A stretch of 64,000 bases of DNA from Acinetobacter proteolyticus (GTDB lineage Bacteria > Pseudomonadota > Gammaproteobacteria > Pseudomonadales > Moraxellaceae), in contig NZ_KB849179.1 of NCBI RefSeq assembly GCF_000367945.1, positions 3,205,470 to 3,269,469 on the forward strand, read 5' to 3'. A program made the position numbers and the translations under genes. The notes below the pieces were generated by a model. That model was not told where the DNA came from. It did not search any database and saw nothing but the letters and a program-made list of their open reading frames with translations. This document shows positions 42,728 through 52,313 of this stretch, piece by piece (position 1 is the stretch's first letter; each line of letters starts with the position of its first letter).

Positions 42728-43091
42728 GTCTTTTCCTTTTTCTCTTTCGGTAGCGACTAAGCAAACATCATGGCTTCTAGATGGGATAGGGCAACAGTTG
42801 GGTTGCTCTATTTATATATAAAGTCATTTAAGTTGAAGCAAGGTGTAGTCTTCGCTTGCAGCAAGACACGATCCTAGATTCTTTAATCTCGTGGTTAGGT
42901 ATTGGACACAGCTATTTGAAAAACATGATCATTATGATCAGGTATGCTGACCAGCTTGATGTCATCTGTGTCAATAAATGGCTGAGCAAATTCTGTGCTC
43001 AGCACAGATTCAAATTATTTTCATCATAGAAAATGAAAATCACATCGAAATTTGTTTATAATAGCTCACGGAAATTACCAGTGAGATTGTT
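42728..43091. other. Intergenic region before guaB (364 bp)
   Basis: No gene recognised. A hairpin agggcaac / gttgctct (42788-42795 / 42802-42809) with an A/T-rich tail could terminate the preceding gene. Farther on, ctgagcaaattctgtgctcag (near 42982-43002) forms another small hairpin. The last 100 bases should contain the guaB promoter. A small RNA in this stretch cannot be excluded. Confidence 0.5.
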
Positions 43092-44558
43092 ATGCTGACC
43101 ATCGTTCAAGAAGCGTTAACCTTCGATGATGTCTTATTACTTCCTGCCTACTCAACTGTTCTCCCAAAAGATGTCTCCCTAAAGACACGTTTAACTCGCG
43201 GAATTCAACTTAATATCCCTCTCGTTTCTGCTGCAATGGATACGGTGACTGAGTCACGTATGGCGATTGCGATGGCGCAAAACGGCGGTATTGGTATTTT
43301 GCACAAAAACATGGATATCGCAGCGCAAGCCGCTGAAGTCCGTCGTGTGAAAAAATTTGAAGCAGGTATGGTGAAAGATCCAATTACGGTCACCCCTGAA
43401 ACAACAGTTCGTGAATTGATTGCAATCACTCAGGCCAATAATATTAGTGGCGTACCTGTTGTGAAAGACGGCAAAGTGGTTGGAATCGTGACGGGTCGTG
43501 ATACCCGCTTTGAAACCAATCTTGAGCAGCCTGTTAGCAATATCATGACAGGTCAAGATCGCCTTGTGACTGTACGTGAAGGCGAGTCGAAAGAAAATAT
43601 CCAAGCATTATTGCAAAAACACCGCATTGAAAAAGTTTTGGTGGTGGGTGAGCAGAATGAGCTGAAAGGCTTAATTACGGTGACTGATTTCCGTAAAGCC
43701 GAGAGCTATCCAAATAGTTGTAAAGATGATTTGGGTCGTTTACGTGTAGGTGCTGCGGTAGGTACAGGTGCTGAAACACCAAGCCGTGTTGAAGCTTTGG
43801 TTGATGCTGGTGTTGATGCGATTGTGGTGGATACCGCACATGGTCATTCCGCTGGCGTAATCGAACGTGTACGTTGGGTTAAAGCTAATTACCCACAAGT
43901 GCAAGTGATTGGCGGCAACATTGCGACTGGTGATGCAGCGTTGGCATTGCTTGATGCAGGCGCAGATGCCGTAAAAGTCGGTATCGGCCCTGGTTCGATT
44001 TGTACCACACGTATTGTGGCGGGTATTGGTATGCCACAGATTTCTGCAATTGATAGCGTTGCGAATGCATTGAAAGATCAAATTCCTTTGATTGCAGATG
44101 GCGGTATTCGTTTCTCTGGCGATATGGCGAAAGCGATTGGCGCAGGTGCAAGCACGATTATGGTGGGATCACTCCTCGCTGGAACTGAAGAAGCGCCAGG
44201 TGAAGTTGAATTCTTCCAAGGCCGTTACTACAAAGCCTATCGTGGCATGGGTTCATTGGGTGCAATGGCGGGTGTATCTGGTTCTGCTGACCGTTATTTC
44301 CAAGATGCTAAAGCGGGTGCTGAAAAGTTAGTCCCAGAAGGCATTGAAGGTCGAGTTCCATATAAAGGGCCAATGGGTAACATCGTCCATCAAATGATGG
44401 GTGGTCTACGTTCCTCGATGGGTTATACCGGTTCATCTGTGATTGAAGATCTTCGTCAAAATGCAAAATTCGTTAAAATTACGTCAGCAGGCATGTCTGA
44501 ATCGCACGTTCATGACGTGACCATTACCAAGGAAGCACCAAACTATCGAGTTGGTTGA
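43092..44558 (+). CDS. guaB: Inosine-5'-monophosphate dehydrogenase
   Basis: 488 residues, NAD-dependent IMP to XMP, the branch to GMP. Catalytic barrel interrupted by two CBS domains (residues about 92-205: DPITVTPETTVRELIAITQ, IMTGQDRLVTVREGES). Active site GPGSICTTRIVAGIG contains the catalytic Cys. DGGIRFSGDMAKAIGAGASTIMVGSLLAG, and the flap with YKAYRGMGSLGAM. Typical length; terminator after the stop. Confidence 0.97.
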   Translation: MLTIVQEALTFDDVLLLPAYSTVLPKDVSLKTRLTRGIQLNIPLVSAAMDTVTESRMAIAMAQNGGIGILHKNMDIAAQAAEVRRVKKFEAGMVKDPITVTPETTVRELIAITQANNISGVPVVKDGKVVGIVTGRDTRFETNLEQPVSNIMTGQDRLVTVREGESKENIQALLQKHRIEKVLVVGEQNELKGLITVTDFRKAESYPNSCKDDLGRLRVGAAVGTGAETPSRVEALVDAGVDAIVVDTAHGHSAGVIERVRWVKANYPQVQVIGGNIATGDAALALLDAGADAVKVGIGPGSICTTRIVAGIGMPQISAIDSVANALKDQIPLIADGGIRFSGDMAKAIGAGASTIMVGSLLAGTEEAPGEVEFFQGRYYKAYRGMGSLGAMAGVSGSADRYFQDAKAGAEKLVPEGIEGRVPYKGPMGNIVHQMMGGLRSSMGYTGSSVIEDLRQNAKFVKITSAGMSESHVHDVTITKEAPNYRVG

Positions 44559-44580
44559 TTTTTGGTAATTTTGCTGATTG

Positions 44581-44611
44581 AAAAACCGTCAGGCCACTGA
44601 CGGTTTTTTTT
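44581..44611 (+). terminator. Terminator of guaB
   Basis: Stem aaaaaccgtcag / ctgacggttttt with a 4-base loop and a long T-run. Confidence 0.9.
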
Positions 44612-44685
44612 GTTTTGGTGTAAAGTGAACAAGATGAAGAAAGATATGGTTACAGACCAGATCAAGATAAGAAAGTGAGTAGAAG

Positions 44686-46023
44686 ATGAGTTATTTTGGT
44701 ACTGATGGAATTCGCGGCAAATTTGGACAACTGCCAATTACGCCAGAATTTGCATTAAAGTTAGGCTTTGCCGCAGGAAAAGTATTAAAAAGAAATAGCC
44801 CTAAAAATAAACCAATTGTGGTGCTGGGGAAAGACACGCGCTTATCGGGTTATATTTTAGAAGCTGCTTTACAAGCAGGCCTGAATGCCGCAGGGGTATA
44901 TGTACATTTATTGGGGCCATTACCCACCCCAGCGATTGCGCACCTTACCCGTGCACTGCATGCACATGCTGGGATTGTAATTTCTGCATCGCATAACCCT
45001 TATTTTGATAATGGCATTAAATTCTTTTCCAGCGAAGGTAAAAAATTACCAGATGCTCTACAAGACCAAATCAATCAGGAACTGGAAAAAGAGTTGTTGA
45101 TTGAGGACACCGCAAATTTAGGTAAGAGTGTCCGTGTTAAAGATGCCAATGGTCGCTACATCGAATTTTGTAAATCGACTTTCCCGTACCATTTCGACTT
45201 ACGTAATTTAAAAATCGTGGTGGATTGTGCTAATGGTGCAGCCTATAGCGTAGGTCCATCGGTGTTCCGTGAGCTTGGCGCCAAAGTCATTCCATTATTT
45301 AATGAGCCTGATGGTTTGAACATCAATGAAAACTGTGGTTCAACCCATCCAGAACAGTTGCAGAAAGCAGTTTTGGAACATCAAGCCGATGTGGGGATTG
45401 CTTTCGATGGTGATGCAGATCGTGTGGTGATGGTGGATAAAAATGGTCAATTGATTGATGGTGACCATATCCTGTATATCCTGGCAACACAGGCGAAGAA
45501 TAAGCCCCAAGGTGTTGTAGGCACGGTCATGAGTAATATGGCACTGGAGTTGGCTTTGCAACAAGCGGAGGTTGGCTTTGTTCGTGCCAAAGTCGGTGAC
45601 CGTTATGTATTACAAGCCCTAGAAGAAAAGAATTGGGTCACAGGTGGTGAACCATCAGGCCATATTCTAACTTTGGATAAGAGCACCACAGGGGATGCGA
45701 TTATTGCAGCGTTACAAGTGCTTACGGTGATGGTTGAACAAGGTAAAGCCTTACATGAGTTGGTGGATGGCTTTGTGTTATTCCCACAGGTGTTGGTCAA
45801 TGTTCGCTTACAACATATGATCGACCCTTATTCGATTCCTGCGTTGGTTGCAGAATTTGAAAAAGCCGAGCAGCAACTCAAAGGTCGAGGTCGTTTGTTG
45901 ATCCGTAAATCAGGTACAGAACCTGTGATTCGTGTCATGGTGGAAGGTGATCAGCAGCAAGAAGTTGAGGCTTTGGCGAATCATTTAGCAGATGCAGTAC
46001 GCGCTCAAGCCCAAGCTGCTTAA
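44686..46023 (+). CDS. glmM: Phosphoglucosamine mutase
   Basis: 445 residues. It converts glucosamine-6-phosphate to glucosamine-1-phosphate for UDP-GlcNAc. Start MSYFGTDGIRGKFGQLPITPEF; active-site phosphoserine in GIVISASHNPYFDNGIKFF; Mg2+ loop FDGDADRVVMVD; sugar-binding GGEPSGHI; phosphate loop RKSGTEPVIRVMVEG. Complete. The next gene, pdxH, follows after 12 bases. Confidence 0.97.
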   Translation: MSYFGTDGIRGKFGQLPITPEFALKLGFAAGKVLKRNSPKNKPIVVLGKDTRLSGYILEAALQAGLNAAGVYVHLLGPLPTPAIAHLTRALHAHAGIVISASHNPYFDNGIKFFSSEGKKLPDALQDQINQELEKELLIEDTANLGKSVRVKDANGRYIEFCKSTFPYHFDLRNLKIVVDCANGAAYSVGPSVFRELGAKVIPLFNEPDGLNINENCGSTHPEQLQKAVLEHQADVGIAFDGDADRVVMVDKNGQLIDGDHILYILATQAKNKPQGVVGTVMSNMALELALQQAEVGFVRAKVGDRYVLQALEEKNWVTGGEPSGHILTLDKSTTGDAIIAALQVLTVMVEQGKALHELVDGFVLFPQVLVNVRLQHMIDPYSIPALVAEFEKAEQQLKGRGRLLIRKSGTEPVIRVMVEGDQQQEVEALANHLADAVRAQAQAA

Positions 46024-46035
46024 GGGAGAGCTAGC

Positions 46036-46686
46036 ATGAGTGATGTGATTAAAGACCTCAGTGAGTTGCGTTTGAGCTATGAGCAGGGTGAATTACATGA
46101 AGCCCAGATCAGTGCTGAGCCACATGCGCAATTCCTGAACTGGTTCAATCATGCCCTTGCAGCACATTTGCATGAGCCTTATGCCATGTCATTAGCGACT
46201 GCAAATACTCAAGGTCGCCCGCATGTGCGTACCGTATTGTTACGCGGTGCTACCGTAGCGGGGTATGATTTTTATACCAATTATGACAGCCAAAAAGGAT
46301 TGGATTTAGCAGAAAATCCCTATGCCGAATTGCTGTTTTACTGGCCGAGTCTAGAGCGTCAGATCCGTATTGGTGGCAAGGTCATCAAGATTTCTGAACA
46401 GGAATCAACGGATTACTACCATAAACGTCCACGTGACAGCCAGATCGCAGCACATATCAGTACCCCGCAGAGTGGGGTGATTGAAAGCCGTGAGTTATTG
46501 CAACAACGCTTTCAGGCGCTGCAAAGCCAAGCTCAAGCTGAACTGGATAAGCCTGAATTTTGGGGCGGATATCGTCTGGAAGCAGATTATTATGAGTTTT
46601 GGCAAGGGCGACCAAATCGCTTACATGACCGTTTAAGTTATGAAAAGCAAAATGGTCTTTGGACTATCCAGCGTTTGATGCCATAA
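46036..46686 (+). CDS. pdxH: Pyridoxamine 5'-phosphate oxidase
   Basis: 216 residues, FMN enzyme forming pyridoxal 5'-phosphate. MSLATANTQGRPHVRTVLLRG, DFYTNYDSQKGLDLAENPYAELLFYWP, RQIRIGGKVIKISEQESTDYYHKRPRDSQIAAHIS, and C-terminal FWQGRPNRLHDRLSYEK are all family hallmarks. GGGAGAGC lies before the ATG. It is immediately followed by recJ with no gap, so coupled. Confidence 0.95.
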   Translation: MSDVIKDLSELRLSYEQGELHEAQISAEPHAQFLNWFNHALAAHLHEPYAMSLATANTQGRPHVRTVLLRGATVAGYDFYTNYDSQKGLDLAENPYAELLFYWPSLERQIRIGGKVIKISEQESTDYYHKRPRDSQIAAHISTPQSGVIESRELLQQRFQALQSQAQAELDKPEFWGGYRLEADYYEFWQGRPNRLHDRLSYEKQNGLWTIQRLMP

Positions 46687-48387
46687 ATGACCCAGATTCA
46701 AATTCAAAAAAGACCGTTGCTGACACGCCCTGAACAGTTTCAGGGCGTGCCTCCGTTTATTGCCGAGATTTTGGCAAGACGTGGCGTGCAGTCTGAGCAA
46801 GAGTTGGAGCTGAAACTTAAGCACTTGCTATCTCCAGAACTTAAGGGGTTGGAGCAGGCGGTGGCCTTGATTGATCAAGCCATTGATCAGCAAAAACAGA
46901 TTGTGATTGTTGGTGACTACGATGCCGATGGGGCGACCAGTACCGCTCTAATGGTTCTTGTTCTACAAGACATGGGAGCCAGAGTTGAGTATCTGGTGCC
47001 TGATCGTTTTAAGTATGGTTATGGGCTCACTCCGGCAATTGCTGAATTGGCTCAGCAAAGCTATCAGCCAGATCTTTTGATTACAGTCGATAACGGGATT
47101 TCCAGCCATGCCGGTGTAGACACGGCTCAAGCATTAGGGATGCAGGTGATCATTACAGATCATCACTTAACTACTAAGCCGACACCAAGTGCTGAAGCTG
47201 TGGTCAATCCGAACCAACTGGGTTGTGCGTTTTCAAGTAAGGCTTTGGCTGGGGTAGGCGTGGCTTTCTATGTGCTGGCTCGACTGGCAAGTTTACGAAC
47301 TCAGCAAGGTAAAACGACTAGCAAGGTAACGCAGTATTTGGATCTAGTGGCATTGGGAACCTACGCCGATGTTGCGACACTGGACTATAACAATCGTATC
47401 CTGATTGATGCTGGATTAAAGCGAATTCAGCAACATCAATGTCGTGCAGGTATTTTAGCCTTATTGGATATTGCCGGTCGTGATGCTGCTAGCCTTCGCG
47501 CACAGGATTTAGGCTTTGTCGTGGGTCCACGTATTAATGCGGCAGGCCGCATGGAAAGTATGCGTATTGGGATTGAGTGTCTGCTCGCTGCTGATATGCA
47601 AACAGCCTATCCTTTAGCACAACAATTGAATCAGCTCAATATCGAACGCCGTCAGGTTGAAACTGAAATGAAGCAGCAAGCGTTAAATGCGTTGCAACAT
47701 ATTCAGCTGGAAAAAGAGCATTTACCTGCAGCACTGGTAATGTTTGATGAACAATGGCACCAAGGCGTGATTGGTATTGTGGCTGGGCGCTTAAAAGAGC
47801 AATTCCATCGTCCAAGTTTAGTGTTTGCGCCCGATGAAGATGGCATGCATATTAAAGGTTCAGCACGGTCGATTGATGGCATTCATATTCGCGATACCAT
47901 TGAGCAAGTTGCAGAACATTATCCGCACTTGGTCAGTCATTTTGGCGGGCATGCTGCTGCCGCAGGTTTAACCCTCAAAAAAGAAAATTTTGAGGCATTT
48001 AAAAGCGTATTTACCCAGTCGATTGCCGAGATGGATGAGGATCTATTTCAAGCGACTTTGTGGACGGATGGTGAATTGACCGATGCCGATCTGCATTTGG
48101 GAACCCTGGACTGGATCGAACAACTGGGCCCGTGGGGACAAAAATTTCCATTACCTCAATTCGAGGGACGCTTCAAAGTCATTGATTATCGCTGGTTGAA
48201 AGAACAGCATCTGAAGTTGAAACTGGCGGTCGGACCACATTCGGTCGATGCCATTGCCTTTAATGCCAAAGATCGTTTTGAATTTGATCCCATGCTGGGC
48301 CATGTCGATCTGGTCTATACACTGGAACGTAATGTCTTTAATGGCAATACCAGTCTGCAACTGCAAATCGCTTATTTAAAACAATAA
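46687..48387 (+). CDS. recJ: Single-stranded-DNA exonuclease RecJ
   Basis: 566 residues, 5'-3' ssDNA exonuclease in recombination and mismatch repair. DHH-family motifs: VGDYDADGATSTALM (I), TVDNGISSHAGV (II), ITDHHLTTKP (III, the DHH), VGPRINAAGRMES, and the DHHA1 part with GIVAGRLKEQFHRPS and SHFGGHAAAAGLTLKK. All metal residues are present. The ATG starts right after the pdxH stop, so it depends on upstream translation. Confidence 0.96.
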   Translation: MTQIQIQKRPLLTRPEQFQGVPPFIAEILARRGVQSEQELELKLKHLLSPELKGLEQAVALIDQAIDQQKQIVIVGDYDADGATSTALMVLVLQDMGARVEYLVPDRFKYGYGLTPAIAELAQQSYQPDLLITVDNGISSHAGVDTAQALGMQVIITDHHLTTKPTPSAEAVVNPNQLGCAFSSKALAGVGVAFYVLARLASLRTQQGKTTSKVTQYLDLVALGTYADVATLDYNNRILIDAGLKRIQQHQCRAGILALLDIAGRDAASLRAQDLGFVVGPRINAAGRMESMRIGIECLLAADMQTAYPLAQQLNQLNIERRQVETEMKQQALNALQHIQLEKEHLPAALVMFDEQWHQGVIGIVAGRLKEQFHRPSLVFAPDEDGMHIKGSARSIDGIHIRDTIEQVAEHYPHLVSHFGGHAAAAGLTLKKENFEAFKSVFTQSIAEMDEDLFQATLWTDGELTDADLHLGTLDWIEQLGPWGQKFPLPQFEGRFKVIDYRWLKEQHLKLKLAVGPHSVDAIAFNAKDRFEFDPMLGHVDLVYTLERNVFNGNTSLQLQIAYLKQ

Positions 48388-48415
48388 AAAATCCGCTCAT
48401 TAGAGCGGATTTTTT
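48386..48415. terminator. Bidirectional terminator between recJ and porin 1
   Basis: Perfect 13-bp arms (aaaaaatccgctc / gagcggatttttt), loop atta, suitable for both convergent genes. Confidence 0.9.
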
Positions 48416-48433
48416 AATCGTTTACGCTATTGA

Positions 48434-49291
48434 TTAGAAGCGGACAGTACCGTTAAGACCATAAGAATCAACACCATCTGTTGTGGTATAACCAATGCCT
48501 ACAGCAAATCGAGGAGTAAAGAATTTCTGAGCGTGAACATTGAAAACACTGTCTGAATCATCAGCGGTAGAATCTGCAAATGAGAGACCAACACTAAGTG
48601 TTGAATCAAGATAAAGATCAGCGCCTAGGCGATACGTCGTTTCGTCGCCAATATAGCTGAGTGCTTCGAAATTGGTATAGTAACCACCAATTTGAGAAAC
48701 ATATTTCGCGCGTAAAGAAACCGCGGTATCGTCATTTTCGCCAGACACAATTGCAGCGTTTGAAAGTGTATTGGTAAAGCCGTATTGAGCAATCTGAACT
48801 GGATTTAGGCTATCAGATAAATCTGCAACACCCACTGCAAGAAGTAATCCATTGATTGGTAAGAAACCTGCTTCTAGACTATAGCCATCGCCATTTTCAG
48901 AATTAGAGCCTAAACCATTCATTGTTGCTTTGACATTGGTACGATGTAAGGCACCAGAAAGATAGAATTGTGAGTTAGGGATATAAAACTCACCTTGAAG
49001 GCCGATAATATTGAATTGTAAGTCACTAGAATCTTCGTCATCTTCCAGTTTGCTATAGGCATAACCGCCACCGATATTTGATGCCTTATCTAAGAAAGCA
49101 GCTTCTGCCAAAGGCGCATTACGGGTTTGTACAGGGTTAAAATAATATTTACCCGTGATTACCGCGCTGTTGCCTTTCCCCTCATCCATATCGATATGTT
49201 CATAGGCAGCATCGACTTCACTTTGATAAGCATGGGCATTAATTGCAAAACAAGCACTTAACAGTGCTGCAACAAGACTTAATTTTTTCAT
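48434..49291 (-). CDS. Putative porin (tandem paralogue 1)
   Basis: 285 residues. Signal peptide MKKLSLVAALLSACFAINAHA then repeated amphipathic strands, ending DSYGLNGTVRF with terminal Phe. It shares with the adjacent paralogue the stretch GKYYFNPVQTRNAPLAEAAFL and a similar strand order. The family is the Acinetobacter 'putative porin' group that includes Omp33-36. The frame extends to 49360, but the ATG at 49291 is at the signal peptide, with a Gly-rich-free purine stretch (GGGGGAA) upstream on that strand. Channel specificity unknown. Confidence 0.82.
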   Translation of the reverse strand: MKKLSLVAALLSACFAINAHAYQSEVDAAYEHIDMDEGKGNSAVITGKYYFNPVQTRNAPLAEAAFLDKASNIGGGYAYSKLEDDEDSSDLQFNIIGLQGEFYIPNSQFYLSGALHRTNVKATMNGLGSNSENGDGYSLEAGFLPINGLLLAVGVADLSDSLNPVQIAQYGFTNTLSNAAIVSGENDDTAVSLRAKYVSQIGGYYTNFEALSYIGDETTYRLGADLYLDSTLSVGLSFADSTADDSDSVFNVHAQKFFTPRFAVGIGYTTTDGVDSYGLNGTVRF

Positions 49292-49447
49292 TAGAAAATT
49301 CCCCCGATTAAAAATAATACATATTTTGTTACACGGAGTAGTGTATTCAAAAATAGACAAGCGTCAATTTTTAAATAAAGGATTCAGCTAAAAAAGATCT
49401 GTAAGGAGGAGGATTGAAAATGATAAGAAAACGAGATTGGCAATAAA

Positions 49448-49478
49448 AAACGCCCCGAATGATTCAGGGCGTTTCCGA
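49448..49478 (-). terminator. Terminator between the tandem porins
   Basis: Stem around aaacgcccc / gggcgttt with a T-run on the minus strand, about 25 bases past the stop of porin 2. Each porin therefore has its own transcript. Confidence 0.8.
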
Positions 49479-49501
49479 TGTTACAAACTTCTGTTCAAGT
49501 C

Positions 49502-50314
49502 TTAGAAGCGATATGCACCACGAAGACCGAATGAAGTATAGTCATTATCAATATATGATTTATCGTTACCGAAACCTACACGACCTTCCAAGCTCACTTG
49601 TTGATTGAAGAATTTCTTCGCAGAAATACCCCATTCATTTGAATTGATGAAAGTGTTGTCATAATCAAGTTTTTGATAATCCACACCAACGCTTAAAGTT
49701 TTATCAATGAAGTAATCACCTTTTAATTTCACTTCTTTGTTGTCACCAAAAGCAGTGTATGCTTCTAAGTTCACGTCGTTTTGACCAACTTGAGTCACAT
49801 ACTTGGCACGAAGGGTCGGGCTAGTTTCACGGTCGCCATCTTTCACGTCAACAGTTTTTGCACCCGCAGCAACCAATAAACCTGGTGCTGGTAAGTAGCC
49901 CACTTCAGCTGAGTAATGGTTGATTTTTAATTTGTCTTCATCAGTTGCATATTTAGAATTTGGTTTGATTTCTTCACGACCAATATTACCGCTTAAATAA
50001 AAATCACTGTTTGGAATAAAGTATTCAATACCTGCGCCATATTGATTGTTTTTGAATGCATCATCTTTTTCATAAGCGTATTGTGCTTTTACATTGCTCG
50101 CACGGTCAAGGAACGCTGCTTCTGCAAGTGGGGCATTACGTGTTTGTACTGGGTTAAAGTAATATTTACCGTCTATGCTGAAACGATCACTGTCACCAAA
50201 ACGATCTTGGTCTTTATAGGTATAAGAACCACCTACCTCAGCTTGATAAGCATGAGCAGTTCCTGTTACTGCGATTGCAGATAAAAGTGCTGATGCAATT
50301 GCTAATTTTTTCAT
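49502..50314 (-). CDS. Putative porin (tandem paralogue 2)
   Basis: 270 residues. Signal peptide MKKLAIASALLSAIAVTGTAHA, strands rich in Tyr/Lys/Asp, ending YTSFGLRGAYRF with terminal Phe. It is clearly related to the porin at 48434-49291 (GKYYFNPVQTRNAPLAEAAFL shared exactly) but more charged, with strong Lys/Asp alternation (SYTYKDQDRFGDSDRF). The ATG at 50314 has TGAGGAAAC upstream; the frame reaches 50362 without a better start. Confidence 0.82.
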   Translation of the reverse strand: MKKLAIASALLSAIAVTGTAHAYQAEVGGSYTYKDQDRFGDSDRFSIDGKYYFNPVQTRNAPLAEAAFLDRASNVKAQYAYEKDDAFKNNQYGAGIEYFIPNSDFYLSGNIGREEIKPNSKYATDEDKLKINHYSAEVGYLPAPGLLVAAGAKTVDVKDGDRETSPTLRAKYVTQVGQNDVNLEAYTAFGDNKEVKLKGDYFIDKTLSVGVDYQKLDYDNTFINSNEWGISAKKFFNQQVSLEGRVGFGNDKSYIDNDYTSFGLRGAYRF

Positions 50315-50725
50315 GGTTGTTTCCTCATTAAGATTTAAACCAAGTGTTAAACACTGATACATGTTTTGTTACAACTTGAGTCTAGAGCAATTTTCATGAT
50401 CGTCAATCTTGATAAGGTAATCAAACTGTACAAATGTAATTAACTTGTAATTTTGACATTTTATATTGTTGATATTTATTGATAAAAAACCAATGTTTTG
50501 ATTTATTAAAACTTAGGAGGAATTATGTGTTTTAGTGTTTTTAGTCTAATTTTTACACGATGGGACGAGTAAGATCAGGATTCAGAAATATTTTAAAGAT
50601 CAAATGAATTTATAAATAAAGCCAATTTTAATAAACCTATGTATTCAAAATGACATGGCTGTGTCGACTAAAACAGTTATGTTAAAATAGCGGATTAAGT
50701 GAAAAAATAGTGTGAGAACAGACGC
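50315..50725. other. AT-rich divergent intergenic region (411 bp)
   Basis: Separates porin 2 (minus) and prfB (plus) and should contain both promoters. It is strongly AT-rich with no convincing gene, hairpin or named motif. Confidence 0.55.
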
Positions 50726-51821
50726 GTGGAAATTAATCCGTATTTAATTCAATTGAAAGACTTATCTGATCGTAGCCAAACACTACGGGGGTATCTTTGA
50801 CTACGATCTAAAGGTTGAGCGTTTAGAAGAAGTTTTAAGAGAACTAGAAGACCCTGCGATTTGGAATGATCAGAACCGTGCTCAAACCATCGCCAAAGAA
50901 AAGGGCAGTTTAGAAAATACCATTGGTGTGTTTGATCGTCTTGCTGAACAGTTAGATGATGCCAAGGCCATGCTTGACCTTGCGGTTGAAGCAGATGATG
51001 AAAGTTTATTGGCTGATGTGCAAGCAGAATTAGACAGTGCTGAAGAAGCATTGGGCAATCTTGAATTCCGCCGTATGTTTAGCAATCCAATGGATCCAAA
51101 TCCATGCTTCCTTGAAATTCAATCAGGTTCAGGTGGTACAGAAGCACAGGATTGGGCATCGATGTTATTGCGTATGTATTTGCGCTGGATCGAACGTCAT
51201 GGCTTTAAAGCTGAATTGATGGAAGTGTCAGACGGTGATGTTGCTGGAATTAAATCAGCAACGATCCGTGTGGATGGTGAATTTGCTTATGGTTGGTTAC
51301 GTACTGAAAGTGGCGTACATCGTTTAGTCCGTAAGTCACCATTTGACAGTAACAACAACCGTCATACTTCATTCTCTGCGGTATTTATCTCACCTGAGAT
51401 TGATGACAATATCGAAATTGATATCAATCCATCCGATGTTCGTACCGATACTTACCGTGCTTCGGGTGCGGGTGGTCAGCACATTAACAAAACCGATTCT
51501 GCGGTTCGTTTAACTCACGCGCCGACAGGGATTGTGGTGGCTTGTCAGAACCAACGCTCACAACATGCCAACCGCGACCATGCGTGGAAGCAATTACGTG
51601 CCAAGCTCTATGAACTCGAGATGAGCAAACGTAATGAAGCTGCTCAAGCCTTAGAAGACTCGAAGTCAGATATCGGTTGGGGAAGTCAAATTCGTTCGTA
51701 TGTCCTAGATGATTCACGTATTAAAGACTTGCGTACAGGTGTGGAAAATTCTAATACCAAAGCAGTGTTAGATGGTGACTTAGATAAGTTCATCGAAGCA
51801 AGTTTGAAACAAGGTTTATAA
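50726..51821 (+). CDS. prfB: Peptide chain release factor 2, with programmed +1 frameshift
   Basis: 364 residues if the shift is made. The GTG at 50726 opens a 24-codon frame that ends at TGA 50798-50800. Reading then continues in +1 from 50799. The shift site is cttTGAc, preceded by a ggggg tract (50787-50791) that can pair with 16S rRNA, the classical RF2 autoregulation: scarce RF2 makes the ribosome pause at UGA and slip. Functional motifs: SPF anticodon-like loop in RKSPFDSNNN, and GGQ in SGAGGQHINKTDSAV for hydrolysis. It recognises UGA/UAA. Confidence 0.96.
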
Positions 51822-51881
51822 GTTTTAATCCAATTAAAACGGCAATCTCGTTCAGCATCGGCAGGTCAATCGAAAAAATAT

Positions 51882-51915
51882 GATATTAATATCGAAAAAA
51901 ATGGATATTAATATT
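51882..51915. promoter_or_regulatory. Paired palindromes, possible ArsR-type operator
   Basis: A perfect 12-bp palindrome gatattaatatc (51882-51893) and a near copy gatattaatatt (51904-51915) are spaced 22 bases centre to centre, two helical turns. They lie about 70 bases ahead of the ArsR gene, where an autoregulatory operator is expected. Confidence 0.6.
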
Positions 51916-51983
51916 TAAAAAGTTCGATATACTGGTTTCAGGTGCTGAACAAAGCGTTGCCGCTTGAGAAACGTGGTGAGTCT

Positions 51984-52286
51984 ATGGATATTGATGTTAT
52001 AAGCAAAGCCTTAGCCAATCCATTACGTCGACAGATTTTGCAATGGCTAAAAGAGCCTGAGCAATTTCTACCCGTTGAGCAATGTGGTGGTAGTTTTGAA
52101 CGGGGAGTATGTGCAGGGCACATCGAACGTTTAGGAAAAGTTGCGCAATCGACCATGTCGAATCATTTGTCTGTATTGCAACAGGCGGGTTTGATTAAGG
52201 TTGAGAAATATGGGCAGTGGTCTTATTTTACGCGTAATGAAGCTTTGATTCAGCAATATATCGAACATTTAAAACAAGCACTTTAA
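51984..52286 (+). CDS. ArsR-family transcriptional regulator
   Basis: 100 residues, winged-helix repressor. Helix-turn-helix part: ALANPLRRQILQWL and KVAQSTMSNHLSVLQQAGLI, followed by a wing VEKYGQWSYFTRNE. Two Cys, 34 and 43, sit in the loop EQCGGSFERGVCAGH, a plausible redox or thiol-reactive sensor pair. The frame reaches back to 51942, but the ATG at 51984 fits the family N-terminus. An old yellow enzyme gene begins 27 bases after the stop and is probably its target. Confidence 0.82.
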   Translation: MDIDVISKALANPLRRQILQWLKEPEQFLPVEQCGGSFERGVCAGHIERLGKVAQSTMSNHLSVLQQAGLIKVEKYGQWSYFTRNEALIQQYIEHLKQAL

Positions 52287-52313
52287 ATCGAAGAAGTGTA
52301 AGTTGAGGCGATC

